This document shows positions 17,983-29,036 of a stretch of DNA of 64,000 bases, piece by piece. The notes beneath the pieces are model-generated. The model made no database searches, was not told where the DNA came from, and worked only from the letters and a program-made list of their open reading frames with translations. The DNA comes from Thiomicrorhabdus immobilis (GTDB taxonomy: Bacteria; Pseudomonadota; Gammaproteobacteria; Thiomicrospirales; Thiomicrospiraceae), in contig NZ_AP024202.1 in NCBI RefSeq assembly GCF_021654855.1, positions 1,736,001-1,800,000 of the forward strand, given 5' to 3'. How positions within the stretch are numbered: position 1 is the first letter of the stretch; the number at the start of each line of letters is the position of its first letter. The position numbers and the translations under genes are program-made.

Positions 17983-18951
17983 ATGTTACAAAGATTACAA
18001 AATATCGCTTATTTTCCGGCCAGCTTCTTTGGCATGATTATGGGGTTAAGCGGACTGAGCATCGCCTTTATCGAACTGGCAAAAATCTACAATAGTAGCG
18101 CATCATTCGTTGACCTATCACTTGGTTTGACCGTGTTACTATTTGCGATTTTACTGACCATGTACGGTTATAAAATTCTCAAGTTTCCAAAAGAGGTCAT
18201 TGCGGAACTTAAACACCCCATCAAAATGAACTTTGTACCCACAATCAGCATTAGTCTATTGTTACTAAGCATCGCTTTCTATAATCTAGGATACGCGGAG
18301 TTATCCAAATACCTATGGATCTCAGGTGCCATCTTACAAATTAGTCTGACCTATTGGGTATTGTACAACTGGATTCACCATGACTTCTTTACTCCAGAAC
18401 ACTCCAACCCCGCTTGGTTTATTCCGATTGTCGGTAATATTGTGGTACCTATCGTCGGCATTCACCACGCGCCAATCGAAGTCAGCTGGTTCTTTTTCTC
18501 CGTTGGCATCATTTTTTGGATTATTGTTAAAGCGATTTTGGTCAACCGGATTATCTTTCACACGCCATTACAGCAAAAACTCATCCCAACTTTATTCATC
18601 TTTATCGCCCCTCCTGCGGTGGGCTTTATCTCTTACCTGGCGTTAAACAACCAAGAACTTAACCAGTTTGCCATGGTGTTGTATTTCTTCGGTTTAGCCA
18701 TGACGCTGTTAATGTTGGTATCGGCAGGCAAGTTTATGAAACTGAGTTTTGCCTTATCTTGGTGGGCCTTTACCTTCCCATTAGCCGCTATGGCAATTGC
18801 CAGTTATAAGATGGCGCACATCACCCAGCATGAGGTTTATCTCTATATCGGCATAGCCATCCACCTGTTTTTACTATTCATCGTTTTGCTGTTCTTGGCC
18901 AAAACCAGTAAAGCCGTATATCTACAGCAAATCTGTAATGACCAACACTAA
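17983..18951 (+). CDS. TDT/SLAC1-family (TehA-like) anion channel or exporter
   Basis: This 322-residue polytopic protein has ten predicted helices and the SLAC1/TDT signature: start FPASFFGMIMGLSGL, NPAWFIPIVGNIVVPIVG, and AFALSWWAFTFPLAAMAIA-like near 260-280. Family members include TehA, the malate permease Mae1 and the sulfite exporter Ssu1. Position right after a sulfide-oxidation operon in a sulfur oxidiser makes sulfite or another small anion a sensible guess, but the substrate is not readable. AGGAAA upstream supports the ATG. The next gene begins nine bases after its stop. Confidence 0.85.
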   Translation: MLQRLQNIAYFPASFFGMIMGLSGLSIAFIELAKIYNSSASFVDLSLGLTVLLFAILLTMYGYKILKFPKEVIAELKHPIKMNFVPTISISLLLLSIAFYNLGYAELSKYLWISGAILQISLTYWVLYNWIHHDFFTPEHSNPAWFIPIVGNIVVPIVGIHHAPIEVSWFFFSVGIIFWIIVKAILVNRIIFHTPLQQKLIPTLFIFIAPPAVGFISYLALNNQELNQFAMVLYFFGLAMTLLMLVSAGKFMKLSFALSWWAFTFPLAAMAIASYKMAHITQHEVYLYIGIAIHLFLLFIVLLFLAKTSKAVYLQQICNDQH

Positions 18952-18960
18952 TAAAACCTT

Positions 18961-19368
18961 ATGAACCAGAACGAACTAACAGAAGTGTTCAGTGTAAATA
19001 TGGAGGCGCGTGACCATGAGTGTGATATACAGGGCGTGGTTAATAATGCCCACTATCAACACTATTTTGAACACGCTCGGCATCGGTTTTTGCTTGATCA
19101 CCAGATAGATTTCGCCCAACTTGCCAAACAAGGCATAAACCTGATGGTCGCTAAAATCGAGATTGAATATAAGTCGTCCATTCGAGCGCATGATCAATTC
19201 AGGGTCAGCTTGACACCACACCGAGAGTCACGCTTGAAAGTCTGTTTTGAACAGCACATATACAGCAATGAAACTGATGCACTTTTAGCCAGTGCCAAAA
19301 CCACGGTGGTGACCGTTGATAATCAGAACAAACCGATGCGTAACAGCCCGCTGGATTCCTTGTTTTAA
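18961..19368 (+). CDS. Hotdog-fold acyl-CoA thioesterase (4HBT/YbgC-like)
   Basis: A 135-residue single-domain protein with the 4HBT motif DHECDIQGVVNNAHYQHYFEHAR near residues 18-40, in which Asp and the following residues form the active site. The later Y(K)SSIRAHDQF strand also fits YbgC/FadM-type thioesterases. It would hydrolyse an acyl-CoA or acyl-ACP in the cytosol; chain length is unknown. It starts nine bases after the TDT gene, so it is co-transcribed. Confidence 0.85.
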   Translation: MNQNELTEVFSVNMEARDHECDIQGVVNNAHYQHYFEHARHRFLLDHQIDFAQLAKQGINLMVAKIEIEYKSSIRAHDQFRVSLTPHRESRLKVCFEQHIYSNETDALLASAKTTVVTVDNQNKPMRNSPLDSLF

Positions 19369-19428
19369 TCTGAGCAGTGTTTTTACTCAAGCGCCTTTAC
19401 TTAAGCGCTCTATATCTTAAGGACAATC

Positions 19429-19749
19429 ATGAAAATCGCCATTACCAGCCCAAACGCTAAAACCATTTCCGGCCACGCGGGCAAATGCCCAGGGTACTTA
19501 ATCTATGAGATTGACCAAGATAAAAATATCAAGAAATCTCATATTAAATTATCCAAAGAGCAGGTTTTCAAAAACTTCTCGGGAGCTCTATCTCAAAACC
19601 CCGAACATCCTCTTTATGGTATCAGTGTTTTTATTACCCAAGGTCTGGGAGAAAGATTAAGTAATCGTTTAAGCCAAGATAACATCCGGATTTACACCAC
19701 CACGGAAGAGGACCCTGAAGTTATCATTCAATCCATCGTCAATGCCTAG
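19429..19749 (+). CDS. NifX/NifB-type iron-molybdenum cofactor-binding domain protein
   Basis: The 106-residue protein has the dinitrogenase Fe-Mo cofactor-binding fold: MKIAITSPNAKTISGHAGKC at the start, a YEID strand, and ITQGLGERLSNRLSQDNI followed by a TTEEDPE segment at the end. In organisms lacking nitrogenase such stand-alone proteins have unknown roles in metal-cluster handling. No nif gene is nearby. TAAGGACA upstream supports the ATG. It is the last gene of the 17655-19749 group. Confidence 0.8.
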   Translation: MKIAITSPNAKTISGHAGKCPGYLIYEIDQDKNIKKSHIKLSKEQVFKNFSGALSQNPEHPLYGISVFITQGLGERLSNRLSQDNIRIYTTTEEDPEVIIQSIVNA

Positions 19750-19768
19750 ACAAAGCGGTTACCAATCG

Positions 19769-19780
19769 ACCAGGCCTGGT
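19769..19780. repeat. Dispersed 12-bp palindrome, copy 3
   Basis: Perfect ACCAGGCCTGGT, 20 bases after the NifX-like stop, between convergent genes. Flanks do not extend it. Confidence 0.9.
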
Positions 19781-19880
19781 TAAAACCAGAATAGAGTCCA
19801 GTTTGTTAAACAATCTTTGCTCTAAACAGAAACTAAGCCGTCATGAAGTGACGAAATGCTTTGAAAATCGCCGTTATTGA

Positions 19881-19926
19881 AAAACCCTACATTAGCCAAG
19901 CCAACATAGGGTTTTGATTTTTCAGC
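19881..19926. terminator. Bidirectional intrinsic terminator between convergent genes
   Basis: AAAACCCTA and TAGGGTTTT form a 9-bp stem around a 17-base loop, followed by GATTTTTC on the plus strand; on the minus strand TTTTTC follows. It serves the NifX-like gene and katG. Confidence 0.7.
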
Positions 19927-20011
19927 GTTTACATTTAAAGATTTTTGTTTTCTGTTAGCAAATGCTGGAAATGGCAATTCCATCGAATTCACCACAGAGA
20001 CTAAATGAGCT

Positions 20012-22258
<2,247 letters not shown>

Positions 22259-22275
22259 TTAAACCTAACTAATTG

Positions 22276-22290
22276 ATAGTTTTATTCTAT
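22276..22290. promoter_or_regulatory. OxyR-like half site upstream of katG
   Basis: ATAG-N7-CTAT lies 93 bases upstream of the katG ATG. A full OxyR site has two such units; the second is not clear. The 361-base gap 22184-22544 otherwise holds only katG start signals and the MFS gene's terminator. Confidence 0.3.
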
Positions 22291-22448
22291 ATAAGTATTC
22301 GCTTTAATAGTTTTTCCCCTTTTATAGGCCTTTAAACGCTAAACCAGATTATTTCAGACAGTACAATCTTCAGTAATTAGACTTATGGATTTTATTAATG
22401 CCAACATAACCTTTTTAAATTTCACTAAATCCAGCTACACCTAAAACG

Positions 22449-22476
22449 AAAAAAGCCAGCAAAAAAGCTGGCTTTT
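22449..22476 (-). terminator. Intrinsic terminator after the MFS gene
   Basis: GCCAGC-aaaaaa-GCTGGC, extended by AAAA/TTTT, with a T6 run on the minus strand. It lies about 70 bases after the MFS stop. Confidence 0.85.
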
Positions 22477-22544
22477 CAGAACCCATCTCAAAAAAATGAT
22501 GAGTTTAATCTATGCACTCCAAAGCATCATAATAAAAAATATGT

Positions 22545-23789
22545 TTAATGCGCAATGTCCTGCTTTTTCTGAATCGATTTGATATTGATCAGCATGGCAA
22601 TCGAGATGATTAAAGCCACACCAAAGAAACCTGAGAATACATATAAAGTTTCTGAATAAGAACCGGTAGCATCCTTAACCATTGAAATAATCAATGGCCC
22701 CACCAATCCTGCGGCCGCCCATGCTGTTAGGATATAACCATGGATTGCACCCAACTCTTTGGTTCCAAAAATATCACCGATATACGCTGGAATGGATGCA
22801 AATCCACCACCATAACAAGACATAATGAAATACAAGATTACCTGGAAAATGATAATTTCAGCAATCGAGGGCAAAGTGTAAAACGCCACAGCCTGGGTAG
22901 CAAAGAAAATAATATAGACAATCGGACGGGTTAAATAATCCGATAACGATGCCCAGAAAATACGGCCCGCACCATTGAAAATTCCCATTAAACCAACCGC
23001 TGCGGCGGCAACCAACGCAGAGACACCCAGAACCTCTTGCAGTAATGGGGAGGCCACACCAATAATCGCGATACCGCAGGTCACGTTAATGAACAGCATT
23101 AACCATAGGCCATAGAATCTTGGAGTCTTAACCGCTTCATGCAGTCCTAGCATGGCAAGGTCTTGTTTGATTGTTTTATGGCCAGCTTCCACTTTCTTCT
23201 TGAAGCCTTCAGGCAAATAACCCTCTTCCGGTTTTTCTAAATACAGTGCCGATGCAAACATAATCACAAAGTAGGTTGTACCCAAAACAATAAATGTTGT
23301 GGATAAACCAATCGATGAAATCAACACTTTAATGGTTGGCCCCCAGATTGCCGATGCGAATCCAAAGCCCATAATGGCCAAACCGGTGGCCAAACCACGT
23401 TTATCTGGAAACCACTTCACCAGTGTGGAAACCGGTGCGATATAACCAATACCTAATCCACAACCGCCAACGACCCCGTAAAAGAAGTATAAAAGCATTT
23501 TGGATTCCATCAAAATGGCAAGACCAGAACCTACCGTTCCCAAACCAAATAACACCGCAGCGATAATAGCCGAAACTTTTGGGCCATTTCTCTCAACAAA
23601 CTTACCCATTAAAGCGGCGGATAAACCTAAGAAGAAAATCGCGATACTAAACGCAATCGTAACGTCGGTTAACGTCCAATTCATCTCTTCTTTAATCGGG
23701 TTAACGTATACACTCCAAGCGTATACCGAGCCGATACAAATATGAACCCCTACTGCGGCTAAGGCCATCAGCCATCTATTTTTTCCCAT
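22545..23789 (-). CDS. MFS transporter, oxalate/formate antiporter (OFA) family
   Basis: A 414-residue permease with twelve hydrophobic helices. The start WLMALAAVGVHICIGSVYAWSVY and the GLGIGYIAPVSTLVKWFPDKRGLATG loop (the MFS motif between helices, with the OFA-type KWFPDKRG) place it in the oxalate/formate antiporter family. The substrate is a small monocarboxylate or dicarboxylate in known members; it cannot be fixed here. Minus strand, downstream of the triple repeat and ilvC, but separated from them by several terminators, so it likely has its own promoter near 23800-23960. Confidence 0.88.
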   Translation of the reverse strand: MGKNRWLMALAAVGVHICIGSVYAWSVYVNPIKEEMNWTLTDVTIAFSIAIFFLGLSAALMGKFVERNGPKVSAIIAAVLFGLGTVGSGLAILMESKMLLYFFYGVVGGCGLGIGYIAPVSTLVKWFPDKRGLATGLAIMGFGFASAIWGPTIKVLISSIGLSTTFIVLGTTYFVIMFASALYLEKPEEGYLPEGFKKKVEAGHKTIKQDLAMLGLHEAVKTPRFYGLWLMLFINVTCGIAIIGVASPLLQEVLGVSALVAAAAVGLMGIFNGAGRIFWASLSDYLTRPIVYIIFFATQAVAFYTLPSIAEIIIFQVILYFIMSCYGGGFASIPAYIGDIFGTKELGAIHGYILTAWAAAGLVGPLIISMVKDATGSYSETLYVFSGFFGVALIISIAMLINIKSIQKKQDIAH

Positions 23790-23973
23790 CTGATATTATC
23801 TCCAAAAATTTTATGCAAATTATATTGAAATCTAGCTGTGTTAATATCGTAGAAAACCCCTGATATGTCCATATCTTAAGGTGATTATCAGAACCAAAGA
23901 TTCTTACACCCATATAAAAATTTACAATTTTCAAAAGCTGGATTTAGCAACAATATCTAAAACAGCTCAACCT

Positions 23974-23985
23974 ACCAGGCCTGGT
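23974..23985. repeat. Dispersed 12-bp palindrome, copy 4
   Basis: Perfect copy at the head of tandem unit 1. Confidence 0.9.
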
Positions 23986-24014
23986 CACATTTCAAACCAA
24001 AAATTTCAGGCAAT

Positions 24015-24052
24015 AAAAAACCCCATAAATCGTTGAGATTTACAGGGTTTTA
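24015..24052 (-). terminator. Terminator hairpin of tandem unit 1
   Basis: On the minus strand, CCCTGTAAATC and GATTTATGGGG pair with two G-U wobbles, followed by T6. The wobbles are allowed only in minus-strand RNA; on the plus strand they are A-C mismatches. It is therefore oriented for ilvC transcripts. Confidence 0.7.
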
Positions 24053-24073
24053 AGAAAACCTTTTTAGCGAGCG

Positions 24074-24166
24074 TTTTTGTCAAGGTCAAGGCGGATTCAA
24101 GTGAAGTTTACGTAGTTAACCAACTTGGGTAAACGAGTTTGAATCCAACACAGATAGTGGCAAAGC
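24074..24166. other. Multi-helix element, unit 1
   Basis: Stem TTTGTCA (24076) with TGGCAAA (24158); stem GGATTCAA (24093-24100) with TTGAATCC (24139-24146); internal loop GTGAA / GAGT; stem GTTTAC (24106-24111) with GTAAAC (24129-24134); 17-base loop. Function unknown. Confidence 0.6.
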
Positions 24167-24176
24167 CAGCCAACCT

Positions 24177-24188
24177 ACCAGGCCTGGT
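24177..24188. repeat. Dispersed 12-bp palindrome, copy 5
   Basis: Perfect copy at the head of tandem unit 2. Confidence 0.9.
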
Positions 24189-24217
24189 CACATTTCAAAC
24201 GAAAAATTTCAGGCAAT

Positions 24218-24255
24218 AAAAAACCCCATAAATCGTTAAGATTTACAGGGTTTTA
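24218..24255 (-). terminator. Terminator hairpin of tandem unit 2
   Basis: Same structure as in unit 1 with one loop base changed. It is oriented for minus-strand transcripts. Confidence 0.7.
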
Positions 24256-24276
24256 AGAAAACCTTTTTAGCGAGCG

Positions 24277-24369
24277 TTTTTGTCAAGGTCAAGGCGGATT
24301 CAAGTGAAGTTTACGTAGTTAACCAACTTGGGTAAACGAGTTTGAATCCAACACAGAGATTGGCAAAAC
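24277..24369. other. Multi-helix element, unit 2
   Basis: The same stems as unit 1, with the outer stem TTTGTCAA (24279) pairing to TTGGCAAA (24360). Inner stems are identical to unit 1. Confidence 0.6.
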
Positions 24370-24379
24370 AAGCCAACCT

Positions 24380-24391
24380 ACCAGGCCTGGT
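24380..24391. repeat. Dispersed 12-bp palindrome, copy 6
   Basis: Perfect copy at the head of tandem unit 3. Confidence 0.9.
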
Positions 24392-24420
24392 CACATTTCA
24401 AACCAAAAATTCCAGGCAAT

Positions 24421-24455
24421 AAAAAACCCCATAAATCAAACGATTTACGGGGTTT
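24421..24455 (-). terminator. Terminator hairpin of tandem unit 3
   Basis: AAACCCC-GTAAATC with GATTTA-TGGGGTTT on the minus strand, one G-U pair, then a T-run. This is the first intrinsic terminator met by ilvC transcripts. Confidence 0.8.
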
Positions 24456-24465
24456 AAACAAAACC

Positions 24466-24571
24466 TTTTTAGCGAGCGTTTTTGCCAAGGTCAAGGCGGT
24501 TAATGTCGAAGCTTAGTAAACTAAGCGAGTCATTAACCAACGCAGAGATTGGCAAAACAAGCCGCTAAAAA
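24466..24571. other. Complete four-helix element abutting ilvC, unit 3
   Basis: Four nested stems: TTTTTAGCG (24466-24474) with CGCTAAAAA (24563-24571); TTTGCCAA (24481) with TTGGCAAA (24549); GGTTAATG (24498-24505) with CATTAACC (24531-24538); internal loop TCGAA / GAGT; GCTTAG (24511-24516) with CTAAGC (24521-24526); tetraloop TAAA. Compared with units 1-2 the inner two stems differ at seven base pairs, all compensated. Confidence 0.7.
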
Positions 24572-24572
24572 A

Positions 24573-25604
<1,032 letters not shown>

Positions 25605-25610
25605 TTAATT

Positions 25611-25631
25611 GAATACCTTAAACCGGTATTC
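25611..25631 (-). other. Hairpin in the ilvN-ilvC gap (proximal)
   Basis: GAATACC-ttaaacc-GGTATTC, a perfect 7-bp stem, 22 bases upstream of the ilvC start. It may influence ilvC translation or mRNA stability. Confidence 0.4.
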
Positions 25632-25694
25632 GTTGTTACTAATTAAATAATATTTGAATAATATTGATTAAATCAAAATTGGGGTTTTGAAATA

Positions 25695-25713
25695 CCCGCT
25701 TAAGTTATGCGGG
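25695..25713 (-). terminator. Weak hairpin after ilvN
   Basis: CCCGC and GCGGG form a 5-bp stem shortly after the ilvN stop. There is no proper T-run, so at most partial termination between ilvN and ilvC is expected. Confidence 0.35.
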
Positions 25714-25730
25714 CATTATCAACGACTTAG

Positions 25731-26222
25731 TTATACGTGTAAACACTTTTCTCCACGCATCACTCCCACTGTTCCAGAACGTACTGTTTCTAAAATCAGT
25801 ACTGGATCAATGGCATCGATAAAGGCGTCTAGCTTTTTAGACTCACCCACCATCTGCACGGTGTAAGTGGTGGCGGTGACATCAATGATATCGCCTCTGA
25901 AAATATCCGCTAAACGCTTATATTCTTCACGCATATCGCCCGTTGCCGAAAGCTTGATCAACATCAGTTCACGTTCAATATGTGAACCTTCCGTCAAATC
26001 CAACACCTTCACCACATCAATTAAACGATTCAAGTGTTTAACCACCTGCTCTATTTGTGCAGAAGTACCACTGGTAACCAAAGTTAAACGTGAAAGAGAG
26101 TCGTCTTCAGTCGGTGCCACCGTTAATGCATGAATGTTATAGCCACGTGCTGAAAACAAGCCTGCAACGCGTGAAAGGGCACCCGATTCATTTTCCATTA
26201 ACATCGAAATAATATGTTTCAT
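25731..26222 (-). CDS. ilvN: Acetolactate synthase small (regulatory) subunit
   Basis: From the ATG at 26222 it has 163 residues, the normal IlvH/IlvN length; a GTG three codons upstream is less likely. The N-terminal ACT domain (HIISMLMENESGALSRVAGLFSARGYNI) binds valine for feedback inhibition, and the C-terminal domain (YTVQMVGESKKLDAFI) is of the usual type. It activates and regulates the catalytic subunit encoded nine bases upstream. AGGTG lies just before the start. Confidence 0.97.
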   Translation of the reverse strand: MKHIISMLMENESGALSRVAGLFSARGYNIHALTVAPTEDDSLSRLTLVTSGTSAQIEQVVKHLNRLIDVVKVLDLTEGSHIERELMLIKLSATGDMREEYKRLADIFRGDIIDVTATTYTVQMVGESKKLDAFIDAIDPVLILETVRSGTVGVMRGEKCLHV

Positions 26223-26231
26223 CGTTTGCAC

Positions 26232-27935
26232 CTATACCAAAATCATTTCATTAAGACCTGCACCGGCAGGAATCATTGGGTAAACGTTTTCTTGTTGATC
26301 CGTGATGATGTCAACAAATACCAAACGGTCTTTGTTTTTATCAGAGAACACTTCTTCAAGCTGTTCTTTCATGGTTTTAGGATCATCAATACGAACACCT
26401 ACATGGCCATAAGACTCAGCCAACTTAACAAAGTCAGGCAAAGATTCCATGTATGACATTGAGTAACGGCGCTCATAGAAGAACTCCTGCCACTGACGCA
26501 CCATACCTAAGAAACCGTTATTCAAGCAGATGATTTTTACCGGCAGACCATACTGCATACAAGTTGAAAGTTCTTGAATATTCATTTGAATCGAACCTTC
26601 ACCCGTTACACAAATAACCGTTGCATCCGGGAACGCCATTTGCGCCCCCATCGCCGCAGGTAGACCGAAGCCCATCGTGCCCAAACCACCTGAATTCAAC
26701 CAACGGCGTGGCTTATCAAATGGATAGTACTGCGCAGCGTACATTTGGTGTTGTCCAACATCTGATGCCACGTAAGCATCACCGTTAGTCACTTCCCATA
26801 CAGCTTGAACCGCAGCCTGAGGTTTGATTTTAGAGCCCATGGTATCGTAGCGCAGACAATCGGTCGCACGCCATTTCTCAATCTGCTCCCACCACTCGGC
26901 TAAAGCGGCTTCATCAGATTTAAGCTCGGTATTATCTAAAATCGCGTTCATTTCCGTCAAAACCTGTTTTACAGGGCCAACGATTGGAATATCAACGATG
27001 ACGTTCTTTGAGATTGACGCAGGGTCAATATCCACATGAATGATCTTAGCGTCAGGACAAAACTTCTCTAAATTACCGGTTACACGGTCGTCAAAACGCG
27101 CACCAATCGCAATAATCACATCACTGTGATGCATGGAAAGGTTCGCTTCGTAAGTTCCGTGCATACCCAACATACCTACAGATTGTTTATCCGAAGCAGG
27201 GAAAGCCCCCAACCCCATCAAAGTCTGCGTAATCGGGAAGCCTAATTTACGTGTCATTTCGGTCAGTTCAGCAGAAGCTTCACCTAAAACAACACCACCA
27301 CCGGTATATAAAATAGGACGTTTGGCTGAAAGCATCATTTCTACAGCTTTCTTAATTTGTCCGCTATGGCCTTTTGTCACAGGCAAATAGGAGCGCATAT
27401 CAACTTCTTGTGGATATACATAAGAGCTTTTGGCGGTTTGGATATCTTTCGGAATATCAACTACAACAGGGCCTGGTCGGCCCGTTGTTGCTAAATAAAA
27501 CGCTTTTTTGAGCGTATCAGCAAGTTCGTTAACATCCTTAACTAAGAAGTTGTGTTTTACGATTGGTCTTGTAATCCCAACGGTATCAATTTCTTGGAAT
27601 GCATCTAAACCAATCATTGCCGTAGGCACCTGACCGGTAATACAAACCATTGGAATCGAATCCATATAGGCGGTTGCAATACCTGTTACGGCATTGGTCG
27701 CACCAGGACCCGAAGTTACAAGGACCACTCCTGGTTTACCTGTAGAGCGCGCATAACCATCTGCAGCATGTACCGCTGCTTGTTCGTGACGCACTAAAAT
27801 ATGATTTAATTTATCAGCGTCCGTATCAAGGGCATCGTAAATTGGCAGAACAGCGCCACCAGGATAACCCCATATATGCTCTACTCCCTCGTCCTGAAGA
27901 TAATGTACCAGGATTTGGGCACCAGTCATTTCCAC
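26232..27935 (-). CDS. ilvB: Acetolactate synthase large (catalytic) subunit
   Basis: The 567-residue TPP enzyme condenses two pyruvates, or pyruvate and 2-ketobutyrate, in branched-chain amino acid synthesis. Seen are the catalytic Glu in VRHEQAAVHAADGYAR, the TPP-binding motif VTGEGSIQMNIQELST with NNG following, and the middle FAD-type domain. GAGGAA lies seven bases upstream of a GTG at 27935; an ATG two codons later is the alternative. It opens the ilvB-ilvN-ilvC operon. The 295-base upstream gap (27936-28230) shows no clear Leu/Val/Ile-rich leader peptide. Confidence 0.97.
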   Translation of the reverse strand: MEMTGAQILVHYLQDEGVEHIWGYPGGAVLPIYDALDTDADKLNHILVRHEQAAVHAADGYARSTGKPGVVLVTSGPGATNAVTGIATAYMDSIPMVCITGQVPTAMIGLDAFQEIDTVGITRPIVKHNFLVKDVNELADTLKKAFYLATTGRPGPVVVDIPKDIQTAKSSYVYPQEVDMRSYLPVTKGHSGQIKKAVEMMLSAKRPILYTGGGVVLGEASAELTEMTRKLGFPITQTLMGLGAFPASDKQSVGMLGMHGTYEANLSMHHSDVIIAIGARFDDRVTGNLEKFCPDAKIIHVDIDPASISKNVIVDIPIVGPVKQVLTEMNAILDNTELKSDEAALAEWWEQIEKWRATDCLRYDTMGSKIKPQAAVQAVWEVTNGDAYVASDVGQHQMYAAQYYPFDKPRRWLNSGGLGTMGFGLPAAMGAQMAFPDATVICVTGEGSIQMNIQELSTCMQYGLPVKIICLNNGFLGMVRQWQEFFYERRYSMSYMESLPDFVKLAESYGHVGVRIDDPKTMKEQLEEVFSDKNKDRLVFVDIITDQQENVYPMIPAGAGLNEMILV

Positions 27936-28230
27936 AACTTAGTTCCTCTTAGTAAAAAGCCATTTTTATAAATATCAACACTTAAAAAAAACGGTTAAAA
28001 ACGATACTCAAAAAAATAGCAAAAATTAGATAAAAACAGTCACTGTCTTTTTTAAGTGACAAGCGAAGAATTATATAAGATTTTGTTACTATTTAGAACC
28101 ATAAAGACGGACTTTTAAGCCCTTTTTGTCATAAAAGAGCCTTAAAAATTAAGGATTTAATATCCCTTAGCAATAAATGCATAATATTTTGGGTTTATAT
28201 TGGATCTTTGACCCTAACATTTAAAAGGGT

Positions 28231-28788
28231 TTATGCATTTTGAAATTCTGCTAAAAGCAGGTGTTTACGATAGTGGTTTAATTCATCAATCGATTCCATA
28301 ATATCCGCCAAAGCCAAATGGGCACCACTTTTCTTATGCGTTTGGTAGACTTTTGGCGCCCAACGACGTGCAAGTTCTTTTAAGGTGCTGACATCTAAAT
28401 TTCGATAGTGAAAAAAGCCTTCTAAAAGGGGCATTTGCTCCACCATAAAACGTCTATCCTGGCAGATGCTATTGCCACACATCGGTGATTTTCCAGACGG
28501 GACATATTGTTGTAAAAATTCAATGGTCAAACGCTCCGCCTCTTGCATGGAAACCTGACTGTCCTGCACCCGTTGAGTCAACCCGGAATTACCATGATGG
28601 GTAACACACCAGTTATCCATCAAATCCAGGTCTGCTTGATTGGTTTGAATCGCAATCACCGGGCCTTCCGCCAAAACATTCAGTTCACTATCGGTCACCA
28701 CCGTCGCAATCTCAATGATCTTATGGGTTTTAGGCTCAAGCCCTGTCATCTCCAAATCAATCCAAATTAAGTTATTCTCTGACTTCAT
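28231..28788 (-). CDS. orn: Oligoribonuclease
   Basis: A DEDDh 3'-5' exonuclease of 185 residues that degrades 2-5-mer RNA and pGpG. ExoI motif [11 protein letters not shown] is at the N terminus, ExoII near [10 protein letters not shown], and ExoIII H-x(4)-D as [15 protein letters not shown]. The ATG at 28788 is chosen by its GAG sequence and the family start ([16 protein letters not shown]); an ATG two codons earlier is possible. It is divergent from the membrane protease gene, the usual kind of orn neighbourhood in this group. Confidence 0.96.
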   Translation of the reverse strand: MKSENNLIWIDLEMTGLEPKTHKIIEIATVVTDSELNVLAEGPVIAIQTNQADLDLMDNWCVTHHGNSGLTQRVQDSQVSMQEAERLTIEFLQQYVPSGKSPMCGNSICQDRRFMVEQMPLLEGFFHYRNLDVSTLKELARRWAPKVYQTHKKSGAHLALADIMESIDELNHYRKHLLLAEFQNA

Positions 28789-29036
28789 ATTCATTCTCAC
28801 ATTCAGCAAATTGGCTTGTCACATTAAGCTGCTTATGCCATCAAACCCGCTGAAAAGCAAAGCGTTGCGCTGAACAATAACCTGACAACACCCCGCTTTA
28901 TCAGAAAGGTTAACAAGCTTTTTAATGGATTTTCTACCTTGATGACAGCTCTTAACATACAATATGCGCTTATCTTAACGTAGAATTTATACAGAAAACA
29001 TAGTCATCCCTAAAATACAAATAACATAGGCATATT

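Larger units (their letters stand above)
23968..24572. repeat. Three tandem ~200-bp units with hairpins
   Basis: Units start at 23968, 24171 and 24374, exactly 203 bases apart, each beginning CAACCTACC followed by the 12-base palindrome. Units 1 and 2 are nearly identical. Unit 3 keeps the first ~110 bases but differs in its stem sequences and ends at 24572, touching the ilvC stop codon. Each unit has, in order, the palindrome, a terminator hairpin, a linker AAACCTTTTTAGCGAGCG, and a multi-helix element. No open reading frame of note is present. The remainder of the gap (23790-23967) shows nothing else. Confidence 0.93.

Noticed and set aside
22276-22310. A full OxyR site before katG.
   Set aside because: Only one ATAG-N7-CTAT unit is clear; the next unit at proper spacing is absent, so it is kept only as a weak half site.
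24074-24571. Integron attC-like sites (tandem imperfect hairpins).
   Set aside because: The units lack the conserved R'/R'' core (GTTRRRY / RYYYAAC), there is no cassette gene between units and no integrase nearby.
27465-27477. GGGCCTGG sequence in ilvB as another palindrome copy.
   Set aside because: It does not keep the palindrome; only matches of 10/12 or better with the AGGCCT core were counted.
27936-28230. Branched-chain leader peptide and attenuator before ilvB.
   Set aside because: No frame rich in Leu, Val or Ile codons with a following terminator was found.
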